64,000 bases of DNA from Sphingopyxis sp. MSC1_008 (GCF_023197165.1 NZ_JALPRD010000001.1:310001-374000), one strand, 5' to 3'. Counted from the stretch's first letter, positions 37,277 to 45,862 are shown. Translations and numbers: made by a program. Notes: generated by a model not told the origin, from the letters alone.

Positions 37277-37308
37277 AACCCTTCGCCTGTTGCGACAGGC
37301 GAAGGGTT
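37277..37308. terminator. Strong hairpin terminator
   Basis: A perfect 14-bp stem (37277-37290 with 37295-37308) around TGCG. On the minus strand the stem ends in GGGTTTTTCGAG, giving a T-tract, so it is best read as the terminator of the minus-strand small-ORF pair. It may also stop the DUF885 transcript arriving from the other side. The TAA of the second small ORF overlaps the stem. Confidence 0.8.
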
Positions 37309-37414
37309 ATCTTGGTTGATTTCCAAGGATCAACCTGTCTGCGAACGCTTCTTCCTCGGCACTGAGCGACTCCGATTCAATTGCATCGGTTATCAGGTTC
37401 ACATTGCGGCCCAC
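37307..37414 (-). CDS. Small hypothetical protein, 35 aa
   Basis: GTG at 37414 to TAA at 37309-37307. It encodes an acidic soluble peptide (MGRNVNLITDAIESESLSAE, then EEAFADRLILGNQPR), probably helical. AGGCGACAGAGA lies upstream but is not an ideal RBS; a second in-frame GTG at 37402 is possible. It starts 22 bases after the preceding small ORF stop and ends exactly at the hairpin terminator, an arrangement that argues for a real two-gene transcript. I recognise no family. Coding status is inferred from context only. Confidence 0.45.
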   Translation of the reverse strand: MGRNVNLITDAIESESLSAEEEAFADRLILGNQPR

Positions 37415-37436
37415 GGCGTTTCTCTGTCGCCTGGGG

Positions 37437-37544
37437 TCAGATGAAGATCAGATGCGGCATCACCGCAAAGATCAGAAAGGCGAAGCTGAGCGACGCCATT
37501 GCGGCGAGGGGTTCGCCATTCAGGGTTTTGAAGTTAGCGTACAT
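37437..37544 (-). CDS. Small single-span membrane protein, 35 aa
   Basis: ATG at 37544 preceded by AAAGGAGG at ideal spacing, one of the best ribosome sites in the window. The peptide MYANFKTLNGEPLAAMASLS continues into FAFLIFAVMPHLIFI: a short polar head and one transmembrane helix reaching the C-terminus. No family is recognised. It is divergent from the SARP-hydrolase gene, with 115 bases between, and is followed by a second small ORF and a terminator. Confidence 0.65.
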   Translation of the reverse strand: MYANFKTLNGEPLAAMASLSFAFLIFAVMPHLIFI

Positions 37545-37596
37545 TTTTTGCCTCCTTTGTTGGCGAGAGGAGAAATGCCCGCGCGCCGTGTGCGGC

Positions 37597-37641
37597 AGCG
37601 TTTGAACGAGCGTTGGAATTTGCCGTGACAGCGTGGAAATT
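37597..37641. promoter_or_regulatory. Direct repeats in the divergent promoter region
   Basis: Three related direct repeats, AGCGTTTGAAC (37597), AGCGTTGGAAT (37609) and AGCGTGGAAAT (37630), are spaced 12 and 21 bases apart, about one and two helical turns. They lie between the small-ORF pair and the SARP-type regulator. SARP regulators are known to bind direct repeats spaced by one or two turns, so these are candidate sites for the adjacent regulator. Confidence 0.5.
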
Positions 37642-37659
37642 GCGCGGCAGGACATCCAA

Positions 37660-39036
37660 ATGCGCGGATCAGAGCCCTTCGAGGTCAACCTGCTCGGCGA
37701 GTTCGAGCTGCGCCGCGGCGGCGAGCCCGTAGCGCTCCCCGCCTCGCGCAAGACGCGTGCGCTGCTCGCCTATCTGCTGCTCACTGCAAAACCCGTGCGC
37801 CGCGAGCGGCTCTGCGAGATGTTCTTCGACATTCCCGACGATCCGCGCGCCGCGCTCCGCTGGTCGCTGTCAAAAATCCGCGCGCTGCTTGGCGACGACG
37901 CCGACCTGCTCGCCGCCGACCGCGAGCGCGTCGCGATCGACGCGTCGGGCTTTGCGTTCGACATCGACCGCCCTGACCCGATGCACGCGCTCGACTCCCC
38001 CTTGCCGGGGCTCGAACTCTCGGGCCTCGACGACTACTCGCTGTGGCTCGCATCCGAACGCGCGGCGATCGACCGGCGCCGGCGCCGCTGCCTCGACGAA
38101 GCCTCGCGGAGCGCGACCTGGCCCGCCGCCGATCAGGCGCGCTTCGCCGCCGCGGCCGAGGCGCTCGGTGAAGACGGATCGACGATCGCGCGAGCCGAAT
38201 TCCCGGTGCAGCAAGTGCGCTATTGCTTCGCGCCCGACGGCGTCCGCATCGCCTATGCCGTCACCGGGGGCGGTCCGCTGCTCGTCAAGACCGCCAACTG
38301 GCTTAACCATCTCGAACTCGACTGGGGCAGTCCGCTGTGGGGCCGGATGGTCGGCGGGCTCTCCGAACATTTCCGGCTGGTGCGCTACGACGAGCGCGGC
38401 AACGGCCTGTCCGACTGGGATGTCGGGCATATCGATTTCGACTCGCTGGTCACCGATCTCGAAGCAGTCACCGACGCGCTCGAACTCGACCGCTTCCCGC
38501 TCTTCGCGCTGTCGCAGGGCTGCGCGGTCGCGATCGAATATACGCGGCGGCATCCCGAACGCGTTTCGCACCTGATCCTGCTCGGCGGCTATGCGACGGG
38601 GTGGCGCCACCGCGTCGATCAGGGCGAAGCCGACGAACGCGAGGCCGTGATCACATTGGTCCGCCGCGGGTGGGGCAAGGATACGCCGATCTATCGTCAG
38701 ATCTTCTCGCAAAGCTTCACGCCGTCGGCGACCGCGGACGAACTGACCTGGTTCAACGATTTCCAGAAACAGACGGTGTCACCCGACAATGCGGCCGCCT
38801 TCCTCGACCTGTTTGGCAATATCGACGTGCGTCAGCATCTGGAGCATATCGACGTGCCCACATTGATCCTCCATGCGCGCGCCGACCAGCGAATCGGGAT
38901 CGAGCAGGCGATCGAGCTCGCTTCGGCGATCAAGGGCGCCTCGCTCGTCACGCTCGACAGCGACAATCATATCCTGCGCTCGAACGAGCCCGCGATGGAC
39001 CTCGTCATCGAACAGATCGTCAATTTCCTGAGCTGA
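37660..39036 (+). CDS. SARP-type DNA-binding domain fused to alpha/beta hydrolase
   Basis: A 458-residue protein. Residues about 5-105 are an OmpR/SARP-like winged helix: 'FEVNLLGEFELRRGGEPVALPASRKTRALLAYLLLTAKPVRRERLCEMFF' and 'RWSLSKIRALLG'. After a linker (to about 180), residues 190-455 form an alpha/beta hydrolase: 'GPLLVKTANWLNHLELDW', 'RLVRYDERGNGLSDW', nucleophile elbow ALSQG (Ser), Asp in HARADQRIG and His in DSDNHIL. The bacterial transcriptional activation domain that normally follows the SARP helix is absent. I chose ATG 37660 (AGGA at -12) over GTG 37633, which lies in the direct repeats. It is probably a sensor-regulator. Confidence 0.88.
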   Translation: MRGSEPFEVNLLGEFELRRGGEPVALPASRKTRALLAYLLLTAKPVRRERLCEMFFDIPDDPRAALRWSLSKIRALLGDDADLLAADRERVAIDASGFAFDIDRPDPMHALDSPLPGLELSGLDDYSLWLASERAAIDRRRRRCLDEASRSATWPAADQARFAAAAEALGEDGSTIARAEFPVQQVRYCFAPDGVRIAYAVTGGGPLLVKTANWLNHLELDWGSPLWGRMVGGLSEHFRLVRYDERGNGLSDWDVGHIDFDSLVTDLEAVTDALELDRFPLFALSQGCAVAIEYTRRHPERVSHLILLGGYATGWRHRVDQGEADEREAVITLVRRGWGKDTPIYRQIFSQSFTPSATADELTWFNDFQKQTVSPDNAAAFLDLFGNIDVRQHLEHIDVPTLILHARADQRIGIEQAIELASAIKGASLVTLDSDNHILRSNEPAMDLVIEQIVNFLS

Positions 39037-39050
39037 ACACCTAGAGGCCG

Positions 39051-40118
39051 CTAATTCTGGAAGATCGCCGGCGTTCCGGGTTTGACCATTTGCGCGACGC
39101 GGGCGGCATCCCAATTGGTCAGTCTGACGCAGCCATGGCTTTCGGCGCGCCCGATCGTATGCGGCTCGCTCGTTCCGTGAATGCCATAGTGCGGCTTGCT
39201 GAGATCGATCCACGCGACGCCGACCGGGCTGTTCGGCCCGGGTTTCAACATCACCGCATCCTTGTCGTTGCTGACGTCCCAGAACAGTTTGGGATTATAG
39301 TGAAAGTCCGGATTGCGGCTGACGCCCTGGATCTTCCATGTACCGATCGGCAGCGGGTCGTGGCGGCTGCCCATCGTCGCGGGGAATTGCGCGACCAGCT
39401 TCTTGCCCTCGTCATAGACTTTCAGCACGCCCTCCGACTTGTCGACGACGATCTTTGCCGCGGCAAGCTGGTCCGGCGCAACGCCCAGACGTTCGAGCGT
39501 GTCGTTCCAGCCGCGCGGGTCCTCCCCTGTGGTCGGCACATCGACGTCCGGGATGTTCGGGACGCGAAATGGGCGGCCGGCGCCGACCAGCGTCGACGGG
39601 CTGTTCAGTGCGACCAGCGTCTCGGGCGTGGTGTGAAAGCGCTCGGCCAGCGCTTCGGTCAAGTTGCGATAGCCCAGCGCGGGCAATTTGGCCTGGTCGG
39701 CGGCGTCTTTCGGAAAGGCCGGAACGAACGGTCCCTTCGCGAAACCAGCGGGGATGACGACCATCCGGGTCGCCGGGATACTGCGTCCCTGTAGCAGCGC
39801 CTGCTCGGTTGCCGCGTCGAGCTTGCCGCTTTCTTCAAGACCGCGCGCCTTCTGAAACCCGCGGAGGGCGGCGACATAGGACTGCCCCTCCTTGCCGTCG
39901 ATCACGCCCGGCGAGAAACCAAGATGGTCGAGAAGAACCTGCGCGCGAAGAGTCGGCGGCTCGGTGAAGGGCGCCGCGTCGGTCTTGGCGTCCTCGAACC
40001 GGAGCGAGTCCGCATCGACGTCGGCTTTGCTCGCCGGCGCTTGATCGGCCTCCTTGTCCGGGGCCGCATTGCAACCCGCGACGAGCAAAAGGCACGGCAG
40101 AATGGTGATAAGTTTCAA
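39051..40118 (-). CDS. L,D-transpeptidase lipoprotein
   Basis: A 355-residue periplasmic lipoprotein (lipobox LLLVAGC). Order: peptidoglycan-binding helix bundle (about 55-110, 'LLDHLGFSPGVIDGKEGQSYVAALRGFQKARGL'), a LysM-like stretch (about 145-190, 'LTEALAERFHTTPETLVALNSPS'), then a YkuD catalytic domain (about 215-355). The active site is clear: HGTSEPHTIG and SHGCVRL with the nucleophile Cys. It forms 3-3 cross-links or attaches proteins to peptidoglycan. It is convergent with the SARP-hydrolase gene. Confidence 0.93.
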   Translation of the reverse strand: MKLITILPCLLLVAGCNAAPDKEADQAPASKADVDADSLRFEDAKTDAAPFTEPPTLRAQVLLDHLGFSPGVIDGKEGQSYVAALRGFQKARGLEESGKLDAATEQALLQGRSIPATRMVVIPAGFAKGPFVPAFPKDAADQAKLPALGYRNLTEALAERFHTTPETLVALNSPSTLVGAGRPFRVPNIPDVDVPTTGEDPRGWNDTLERLGVAPDQLAAAKIVVDKSEGVLKVYDEGKKLVAQFPATMGSRHDPLPIGTWKIQGVSRNPDFHYNPKLFWDVSNDKDAVMLKPGPNSPVGVAWIDLSKPHYGIHGTSEPHTIGRAESHGCVRLTNWDAARVAQMVKPGTPAIFQN

Positions 40119-40207
40119 ATGGCTGTCCTCGCAGTTCGTGCTGGATCAACGATCCTGTGCGCGAAAGGATGCGGGACAATGGGTCGTGGGCGGACAGAAG
40201 GCCGTCC

Positions 40208-41521
40208 TCAGCCTTCCCCGTCTTCGGGCGCGACCTTCGCCGCCAGCACCCGATGGCGCAGGGCGTCCCAGTCGGGAAAGCGCCAGAAGCTCGGGCTGTC
40301 GCGGCCCACAATCCGCGGATGCTCGGCCGACGGCGCGACCGCGCGGTCGACGGGTTCGATCTCGGCGAGTGCGTCACAGTCGAAAAAGGCCCGAACGACG
40401 ACATCCTCCGATGCCTCGCCGGCGCTGCCGACTACAACGCCCAGTTCGCCCGTCGACAGCCGGACCAATGTGCCCACCGCATAGATGCCGACGCTGTCGG
40501 CGAAGCGGTCGAGCAGCGCGGAGTCGAAATGCCCCTTCCACTTCTTCATTTCGGTCAGCGCCTCGCACGGCGTCCAGGCACGCTTGTACGGCCGGTTCGA
40601 CGTGACCGCGTCATAGACGTCGCAAATCGCGCCCATGCGCGCGGCAAGCGACAGCTCATCGCCCTTCAGGCCGCCCGGATAACCGCTTCCATCGATCTTT
40701 TCATGATGCCGCAGGCACAGTTCGAGCGCGAGATCGGGCGCACCGGCCGAGTTGGCGAGCAGGCGATGCCCGGCGACGGGATGCGTCCGCACCGACTGCA
40801 TTTCGCCCTTCGACAAGACGCCGGGTTTGTTCAATATCGCGTCGGACACCGCGACCTTGCCGACATCGTGCAGCAATCCCGCGACGCCCAGATCCTCGAC
40901 CTCCTGCGGGTCGAGTTCGAGATGGCGCGCGAAATTGATCATCAGCGCGCAGACCGCGACCGAATGAAGATAGGTATATTCGTCCTTTTCCTTCAGCCGG
41001 ACGAGGTTGATCAGCGCCTTCGCATCGCGTTCGATCGACGCGCCGATCGCGCTCGCCAGCTTGACCATGCGCTTGACCTCGACCGCCCGGCCTAGCCGCG
41101 CGCCCTCGAACATGTCGGTGACGGCCTGGCGTGTTCGATCGATCGTCCGCTTCGCGCGGCGGCACTCGCCCACATAACCGCGGCGCGGACGCGGGGCCGC
41201 ACGATCCTCCGGGTCGGGTTGGGCGAAAACCCTTGTCGATCGTGCGGCGCTGACGGTCGGCCGAGGTCTGCCCCATGATCGCGACAGCTTTCGGTGCGGG
41301 CTTGCTTCGCCTTTGCTTGGCTGGCGACCGTCGGACGGCGCAATCCCACGCTCGGGATCGATCATCAGGCCTTCGATGCCCGAATTGCGAATACGCTCCA
41401 GCTGCTCGGATGTTTCGATCCGGAAATTGCTACGCCAGAAGGGATGATCGAACCACGACCCTTCAAAGGCGTGGACGAACATGCCCATTTCGACGTCCTG
41501 TGGTTCAATTCGTACAAGCAT
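40208..41521 (-). CDS. HD-GYP domain cyclic-di-GMP phosphodiesterase
   Basis: A 437-residue cytoplasmic protein. The N-terminal 60 residues (VRIEPQDVEMGMFVHAFEGSWFDHPFWRSNF) are a DUF3391-type domain common in front of HD-GYP domains. After a basic, low-complexity linker (about 65-115), the HD-GYP domain carries 'HSVAVCALM', LLHDVGK, HPVAGH and HHEKIDGSGYPGG, the full metal and GYP motif set for c-di-GMP hydrolysis. The start is the ATG at 41521. It stands alone; possible links to the nearby exopolysaccharide genes are inference. Confidence 0.93.
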   Translation of the reverse strand: MLVRIEPQDVEMGMFVHAFEGSWFDHPFWRSNFRIETSEQLERIRNSGIEGLMIDPERGIAPSDGRQPSKGEASPHRKLSRSWGRPRPTVSAARSTRVFAQPDPEDRAAPRPRRGYVGECRRAKRTIDRTRQAVTDMFEGARLGRAVEVKRMVKLASAIGASIERDAKALINLVRLKEKDEYTYLHSVAVCALMINFARHLELDPQEVEDLGVAGLLHDVGKVAVSDAILNKPGVLSKGEMQSVRTHPVAGHRLLANSAGAPDLALELCLRHHEKIDGSGYPGGLKGDELSLAARMGAICDVYDAVTSNRPYKRAWTPCEALTEMKKWKGHFDSALLDRFADSVGIYAVGTLVRLSTGELGVVVGSAGEASEDVVVRAFFDCDALAEIEPVDRAVAPSAEHPRIVGRDSPSFWRFPDWDALRHRVLAAKVAPEDGEG

Positions 41522-41616
41522 TTCGGGTCCCGTTGCGGCCGCCTGATAGACACGCACCCTTCCCAATACGGCACGGTATGTGCCAAATTAAGCCACAAGG
41601 TAAATGCCGGTTAACC

Positions 41617-43005
41617 TCAATCGCCCGCAAAATCGAACGCGCTCACCCCGCGCTCGCCTTCGCGGAAGCGCAGCGGGCGGCCGAGCGGCGGCATCGAGCG
41701 CTGGACACAGCCGGTGCGCGTGCAGCGGCGGCAGCCGAGCCCGATCGGAGTCGCTCGCTCACGCATCAGATCGATCCCGCGCGCGGCGATCAGCGGCGCC
41801 GCGACCTTCGCATCGACCCCGACGCAGACGGCGAAACGCGCGGGCGTGCCGCTGCCGGTAGCACCGGGCGCGGCGACCGAACGCGATTGGGTGAACCAGC
41901 GCGAGCCGTCTTCGAGCTCGACGAGGTCGGCGATCACCTCGCCGGGACGTGCAAAGGCTTCGTGGACGCCCCACAAGGGGCAGTGTGCATCGCCGTCGAC
42001 GAGCGGCGACTGGCTGGCCCCCGCATAACGCTTGCTCCCCTGCCCCGCGCGGTCGATGCGCAGCATGAAAAAGGGCAGCCCGCGCGAGCCGACGCGCTGC
42101 AGGGTCGTCAGCCGGTGCGCGACCTGCTCATAGCCCGCGCCGAAGCGCCGCTGGAGCAGCAGCAGGTCGTATCCCGTCGCGTCGCAAGCGCGGAGGAAGC
42201 GGCTGTACGGCATCATCAGCGCCGCGGCGAAATATTGGATCAGGTGGCGCTCGAACAGCTTAGCCGCCGCGCTCTCGGTGAATTCGGCGCCCGCGACCAG
42301 CGCATCGATTTCGGCCTTCGCCTCGATCTGCGCCAGCGTCGCCGCGGCCTGAAAGGTGCGCGACGCGGGGCGCAGCAGCTCGTTCAGCATGAGTTGCCGC
42401 GCGTGCCAGTCAAGCCAGCGCAGCCGGTCGGGCATCACGTCCGACGGCAAGATACGGATGCCGAGTTGGTGCCGCGTACGCAAACGCTCGGAAATCGTCC
42501 CGTAAAGGTCGCCGCCCGCGAGCCGCAGTTCGTCGGCCAGCTCCTCGGCGCGCGCATCGAGGTCGGGGAAATGGTTGCGCCATTTCTCGATCGCGCGGCG
42601 CACCGCGGCGACTTCGGGTGCATCGCCTTCACCTTCCGCGCGCCCCTCGGGCGCCGCATCGAACAATCGGGCAAAGGCAGCGGCGGTGGCCGGCGCCGTC
42701 TGGAGCCACTCCTCGACCTCGTGCGTCCCGATCCCGAGGTCGGCGAAGCGCGGGTCGGCGAGCCGTCGCCGGAGCCCGGCGAGCCCGCCGGGCAAGTCTT
42801 CTGCGCCGAGCTTTGCCGCATCGAACCCAAAGCGTTCGGCGAGCTTGACGATGACCGTGGCACTCAGCGGACGCTGGCCATGTTCAATCAGATTGAGATA
42901 GCTCGGCGAAATATCGAGCGCCTCGGCCATGGCGGCCTGCGTCATCCCCGCCTCGCGCCGCACCTTGCGCACCGCCGGCCCCGCAAACACCCGCCGCTCT
43001 GCCAT
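41617..43005 (-). CDS. ScfR/RamB-type XRE regulator
   Basis: A 462-residue regulator: N-terminal XRE helix-turn-helix (VRKVRREAGMTQAAMAEALDISPSYLNLIEHGQRPLS), a long helical middle, an ImmA/IrrE-like segment with degenerate zinc site (LFERHLIQYFAAALMMPYSRF), and the C-terminal DUF2083-type domain with clustered cysteines (GLGCRRCTRTGCVQRSMPPLGRPL). This order is that of short-chain-fatty-acid regulators such as RamB and ScfR. It is divergent from isocitrate lyase, its classical target, with a repeated TTACAC operator between them starting two bases upstream of its own start. Confidence 0.93.
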   Translation of the reverse strand: MAERRVFAGPAVRKVRREAGMTQAAMAEALDISPSYLNLIEHGQRPLSATVIVKLAERFGFDAAKLGAEDLPGGLAGLRRRLADPRFADLGIGTHEVEEWLQTAPATAAAFARLFDAAPEGRAEGEGDAPEVAAVRRAIEKWRNHFPDLDARAEELADELRLAGGDLYGTISERLRTRHQLGIRILPSDVMPDRLRWLDWHARQLMLNELLRPASRTFQAAATLAQIEAKAEIDALVAGAEFTESAAAKLFERHLIQYFAAALMMPYSRFLRACDATGYDLLLLQRRFGAGYEQVAHRLTTLQRVGSRGLPFFMLRIDRAGQGSKRYAGASQSPLVDGDAHCPLWGVHEAFARPGEVIADLVELEDGSRWFTQSRSVAAPGATGSGTPARFAVCVGVDAKVAAPLIAARGIDLMRERATPIGLGCRRCTRTGCVQRSMPPLGRPLRFREGERGVSAFDFAGD

Positions 43006-43006
43006 C

Positions 43007-43046
43007 GCGTGTAACTTTCTTTACTACTTTACACGCTTATTTACAC
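43007..43046. promoter_or_regulatory. Probable ScfR operator between scfR and aceA
   Basis: Inverted repeat GCGTGTAA (43007-43014) / TTACACGC (43029-43036), with a further direct copy of TTTACAC at 43040-43046, 12 bases after the one at 43028. It overlaps the immediate leader of the regulator gene and lies about 100 bases upstream of aceA. That position would allow autorepression together with control of isocitrate lyase. Confidence 0.6.
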
Positions 43047-43091
43047 ATAACGGTCATATTTCACAAATATTATTGACAAAGCTTTTCACTT

Positions 43092-43110
43092 TTGGCGACA
43101 ACTTCGCCAA
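43092..43110 (+). promoter_or_regulatory. Inverted repeat in aceA leader
   Basis: TTGGCGA (43092-43098) and TCGCCAA (43104-43110) around CAACT, 35-53 bases before the aceA start and downstream of a TTGACA word at 43073. It may be a second operator or a leader hairpin; no T-tract follows. Confidence 0.35.
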
Positions 43111-43144
43111 CTTCCACCCATCACCTCCGCACAAGGATAAGACG

Positions 43145-44737
43145 ATGGGTTATCAGGAAGACATGGCGCAGGCAGGCCGCCTCATCCGCGATTACGACGG
43201 CACATGGGACGGCATCAGCGGCGAGAGCATTGCCCGCATGCGCGCCCAGAACAAGTTCCGCACCGGTCTCGACGTGGCGCGCTACACCGCGCGCATCATG
43301 CGCGCCGACATGGCGGCCTATGACGCCGACCCCGCGAACTACACCCAGTCGCTCGGCTGCTGGCACGGCTTCATCGCGCAGCAGAAGATGATTTCGATCA
43401 AAAAGCATTTCGGCACCGTCAAGGGGCGCTACATCTACCTCTCGGGCTGGATGATCGCCGCGCTGCGCAGCGAATTCGGCCCGCTGCCCGACCAGTCGAT
43501 GCACGAAAAGACCAGCGTTCCGGCGCTGATCGAGGAAATCTACACCTTCCTCCGCCAAGCCGACGCCCGCGAACTCGGCGGCCTGTTCCGCGAACTCGAC
43601 GCTGCGCGCGCCGAGGGTGACGAGCTCAAGGCCAAGCAGATCCAGTCGGCGATCGACAATCATGAGACGCACGTCGTGCCGATCATCGCCGACATCGACG
43701 CGGGCTTCGGCAACGCCGAGGCGACCTACCTGCTCGCCAAGAAGATGATCGAAGCCGGCGCCTGCGCACTCCAGATCGAAAATCAGGTCAGCGACGAAAA
43801 GCAGTGCGGCCACCAGGACGGCAAGGTCACCGTGCCGCACGAGGACTTCATCGCGAAGATCCGCGCCTGCCGCTACGCCTTCATGGAACTCGGCGTCGAG
43901 GATGGCATCATCGTGACGCGCACCGACAGCCTCGGTGCGGGCCTGACCAAGCAGATCGCTTTCTCGAAAGAAGCCGGCGACCTTGGCGACCAGTATAACA
44001 GCTTCCTCGATTGCGAAGAGGTCGAAGGCGCGGGCAGCCCCGGCGACGTGCTGATCAACCGCGACGGCAAGCTGGTGCGCCCGAAGCGCCTGCCCTCGAA
44101 CCTCTATCAGTTCCGCTCGGGAACCGGCGAGGACCGCTGCGTGATGGATTGCATCGCAAGCCTGCAGAATGGCGCCGACCTCTTGTGGATCGAAACCGAA
44201 AAGCCGCACATCGAACAGATCGCCGGCATGGTCGACCGCATCCGCGAAGTCGTCCCCAATGCGAAGCTCGCGTATAACAATTCGCCGAGCTTCAACTGGA
44301 CACTGAACTTCCGCCAGCAGGTGTTCGACGCGTGGGAGAAGGACGGCAAGGACGTTAGCGCCTATGACCGCGCTAGGCTGATGAGCGTCGATTATGACGG
44401 CACGCCGCTCGGCGACGAAGCCGACAACCAGATCCGCACCTTCCAGCGCGATTCGGCGAAGCGGGCGGGCATCTTCCACCACCTGATCACGCTGCCGACT
44501 TATCACACCGCGGCGCTGTCGACCGACAATCTCGCCAAGGAATATTTCGGCGACGAAGCGATGCTGGGTTACGTCAAGGGCGTCCAGCGCGCCGAGATCC
44601 GCCAGGGCATCGCCTGCGTGAAGCACCAGAATATGTCGGGCAGCGACATCGGCGACGATCACAAGGAATATTTTGCCGGCGAAGCGGCGCTCAAGGCCGC
44701 GGGCAAGGACAATACGATGAACCAGTTCGCCGCGTAA
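43145..44737 (+). CDS. aceA: Isocitrate lyase
   Basis: Splits isocitrate into glyoxylate and succinate, the first step of the glyoxylate shunt needed for growth on acetate, fatty acids or hydroxybutyrate. The 530-residue protein is the longer ICL form. The catalytic loop is present as EKQCGHQDGKV (Cys nucleophile), with 'PIIADIDAGFGNAEATY' for Mg2+ binding and 'YNNSPSFNWT' for substrate contacts. The start is ATG 43145 after AAGGATAAG; the upstream-open frame to 42929 is not family sequence. It is divergent from its likely regulator, and two hairpins follow the stop. Confidence 0.96.
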   Translation: MGYQEDMAQAGRLIRDYDGTWDGISGESIARMRAQNKFRTGLDVARYTARIMRADMAAYDADPANYTQSLGCWHGFIAQQKMISIKKHFGTVKGRYIYLSGWMIAALRSEFGPLPDQSMHEKTSVPALIEEIYTFLRQADARELGGLFRELDAARAEGDELKAKQIQSAIDNHETHVVPIIADIDAGFGNAEATYLLAKKMIEAGACALQIENQVSDEKQCGHQDGKVTVPHEDFIAKIRACRYAFMELGVEDGIIVTRTDSLGAGLTKQIAFSKEAGDLGDQYNSFLDCEEVEGAGSPGDVLINRDGKLVRPKRLPSNLYQFRSGTGEDRCVMDCIASLQNGADLLWIETEKPHIEQIAGMVDRIREVVPNAKLAYNNSPSFNWTLNFRQQVFDAWEKDGKDVSAYDRARLMSVDYDGTPLGDEADNQIRTFQRDSAKRAGIFHHLITLPTYHTAALSTDNLAKEYFGDEAMLGYVKGVQRAEIRQGIACVKHQNMSGSDIGDDHKEYFAGEAALKAAGKDNTMNQFAA

Positions 44738-44745
44738 ACGAGTTA

Positions 44746-44775
44746 GACGCGGGGGCCCGTTGCAACCCCCGCGTC
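44746..44775. repeat. GC-rich inverted repeat after aceA
   Basis: Perfect 10-bp arms GACGCGGGGG / CCCCCGCGTC around a 10-base loop, just beyond the aceA stop. The stretch to 44818 repeats similar G/C runs in both orientations, like the palindromic elements elsewhere in the window. There is no T-tract. Confidence 0.5.
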
Positions 44776-44839
44776 GCCCATCTTGGCGCGGGGGCCAGCG
44801 ACCCCCGTGCCTACCGAGCTTTCCTGGGGAGGAAAGCCT

Positions 44840-44877
44840 GTCCGTCGGAAGCCCTGGTGCTTCCGGCGGACATTTTT
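44840..44877 (+). terminator. Rho-independent terminator of aceA
   Basis: A 13-bp stem with one G-T pairing (44840-44852 with 44859-44871), loop CCTGGT, followed by ATTTTTATT on the plus strand. The T-tract runs into the stop codon of the convergent terC gene. Orientation fits aceA. Confidence 0.75.
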
Positions 44878-45862
44878 ATTGCGGCAGCGCCGCTTCTTCC
44901 TCGCGTGTCTTGACCAGCGACCAGATGACGCCGCCCGCGATCAACGCCACGGTCACGCCCAGGCTGACCAGCGGCGGGAACTTCGCACCACCCAGCACGA
45001 AGTCGGCGACGAAGATCTTTGATCCGATGAAGATGAGCACCAGCGCGAGCGCATATTTGAGGTAATGGAAGCGGTGAACCATCGCCGACAGCGCGAAATA
45101 AAGCGCGCGTAGGCCAAGGATCGCCATGATGTTCGAGGTGTAGACGATGAAGGTATCGGTGGTGATCGCGAAGATTGCCGGCACGCTGTCGACCGCGAAC
45201 ACGAGGTCTGCGAGGTTGATCACAACGAGTGCGAGGAAGAGCGGCGTCGCGGCGAGCACGATCTTGCCGGTCTTGGTATCGGGCACGCGCACGAAGAATT
45301 TCTCGCCGTGCAGTTCGTCGGTGATCGGCATCCGGCGCGAAAGCCATTTGACGACCGGATTGCCCTTCACGTCCATCGGCTTTTCGCTCGCGAACAGCAT
45401 CTTCACGCCGGTGAACACGAGGAACGCGGCGAAGATATAGAGCAGCCAGCCATATTCGGTGACCAGCGCCGCGCCGCCCGCGATCATGATGCCGCGCAGC
45501 ACGATCACCGCGACGATGCCCCACAGGAGCGCGCGATACTGGTAGCGCGGCGGAATCGCGAAGGTCGTGAAGATCAGCGAGATGACGAAGATATTGTCGA
45601 TCGACAGCGCTTTCTCGATGAAGAAGCCGGTGTAATATTGAAGGCCGGCCTCGCCGCCCTTCGCGGCCCAGACCCACGCACCGAACGCGGTCGCGATGCC
45701 GATGTAGAGCGCCGAGAGCTTCAGGCTCTCACCGATCCCCATCTCCTTGTTTTCCTTGTTGAGGATTCCAAGGTCGAAGGCGGTGAGCGCGATGACGAGC
45801 GCGATGAACGACAGCCAGAACCAGGCCGGGGTGCCCAGCCAGTCGGCAAACAGAAATTCCAT
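44876..45862 (-). CDS. TerC family membrane protein
   Basis: A 328-residue integral membrane protein with about nine helices. The TerC landmarks are 'EKALSIDNIFVISLIFTTFAIPP' and 'LVVINLADLVFAVDSVPAIFAITTDTFIVYTSNIMAILGLRALYF', two acidic membrane motifs thought to bind metal ions. Family members (Alx, MeeF) export Mn2+ or assist metalation of exported proteins; tellurite resistance is the historical name. The start is ATG 45862 with AGGGAA upstream. I looked for a manganese riboswitch in the short leader and saw none. Confidence 0.92.
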   Translation of the reverse strand: MEFLFADWLGTPAWFWLSFIALVIALTAFDLGILNKENKEMGIGESLKLSALYIGIATAFGAWVWAAKGGEAGLQYYTGFFIEKALSIDNIFVISLIFTTFAIPPRYQYRALLWGIVAVIVLRGIMIAGGAALVTEYGWLLYIFAAFLVFTGVKMLFASEKPMDVKGNPVVKWLSRRMPITDELHGEKFFVRVPDTKTGKIVLAATPLFLALVVINLADLVFAVDSVPAIFAITTDTFIVYTSNIMAILGLRALYFALSAMVHRFHYLKYALALVLIFIGSKIFVADFVLGGAKFPPLVSLGVTVALIAGGVIWSLVKTREEEAALPQ

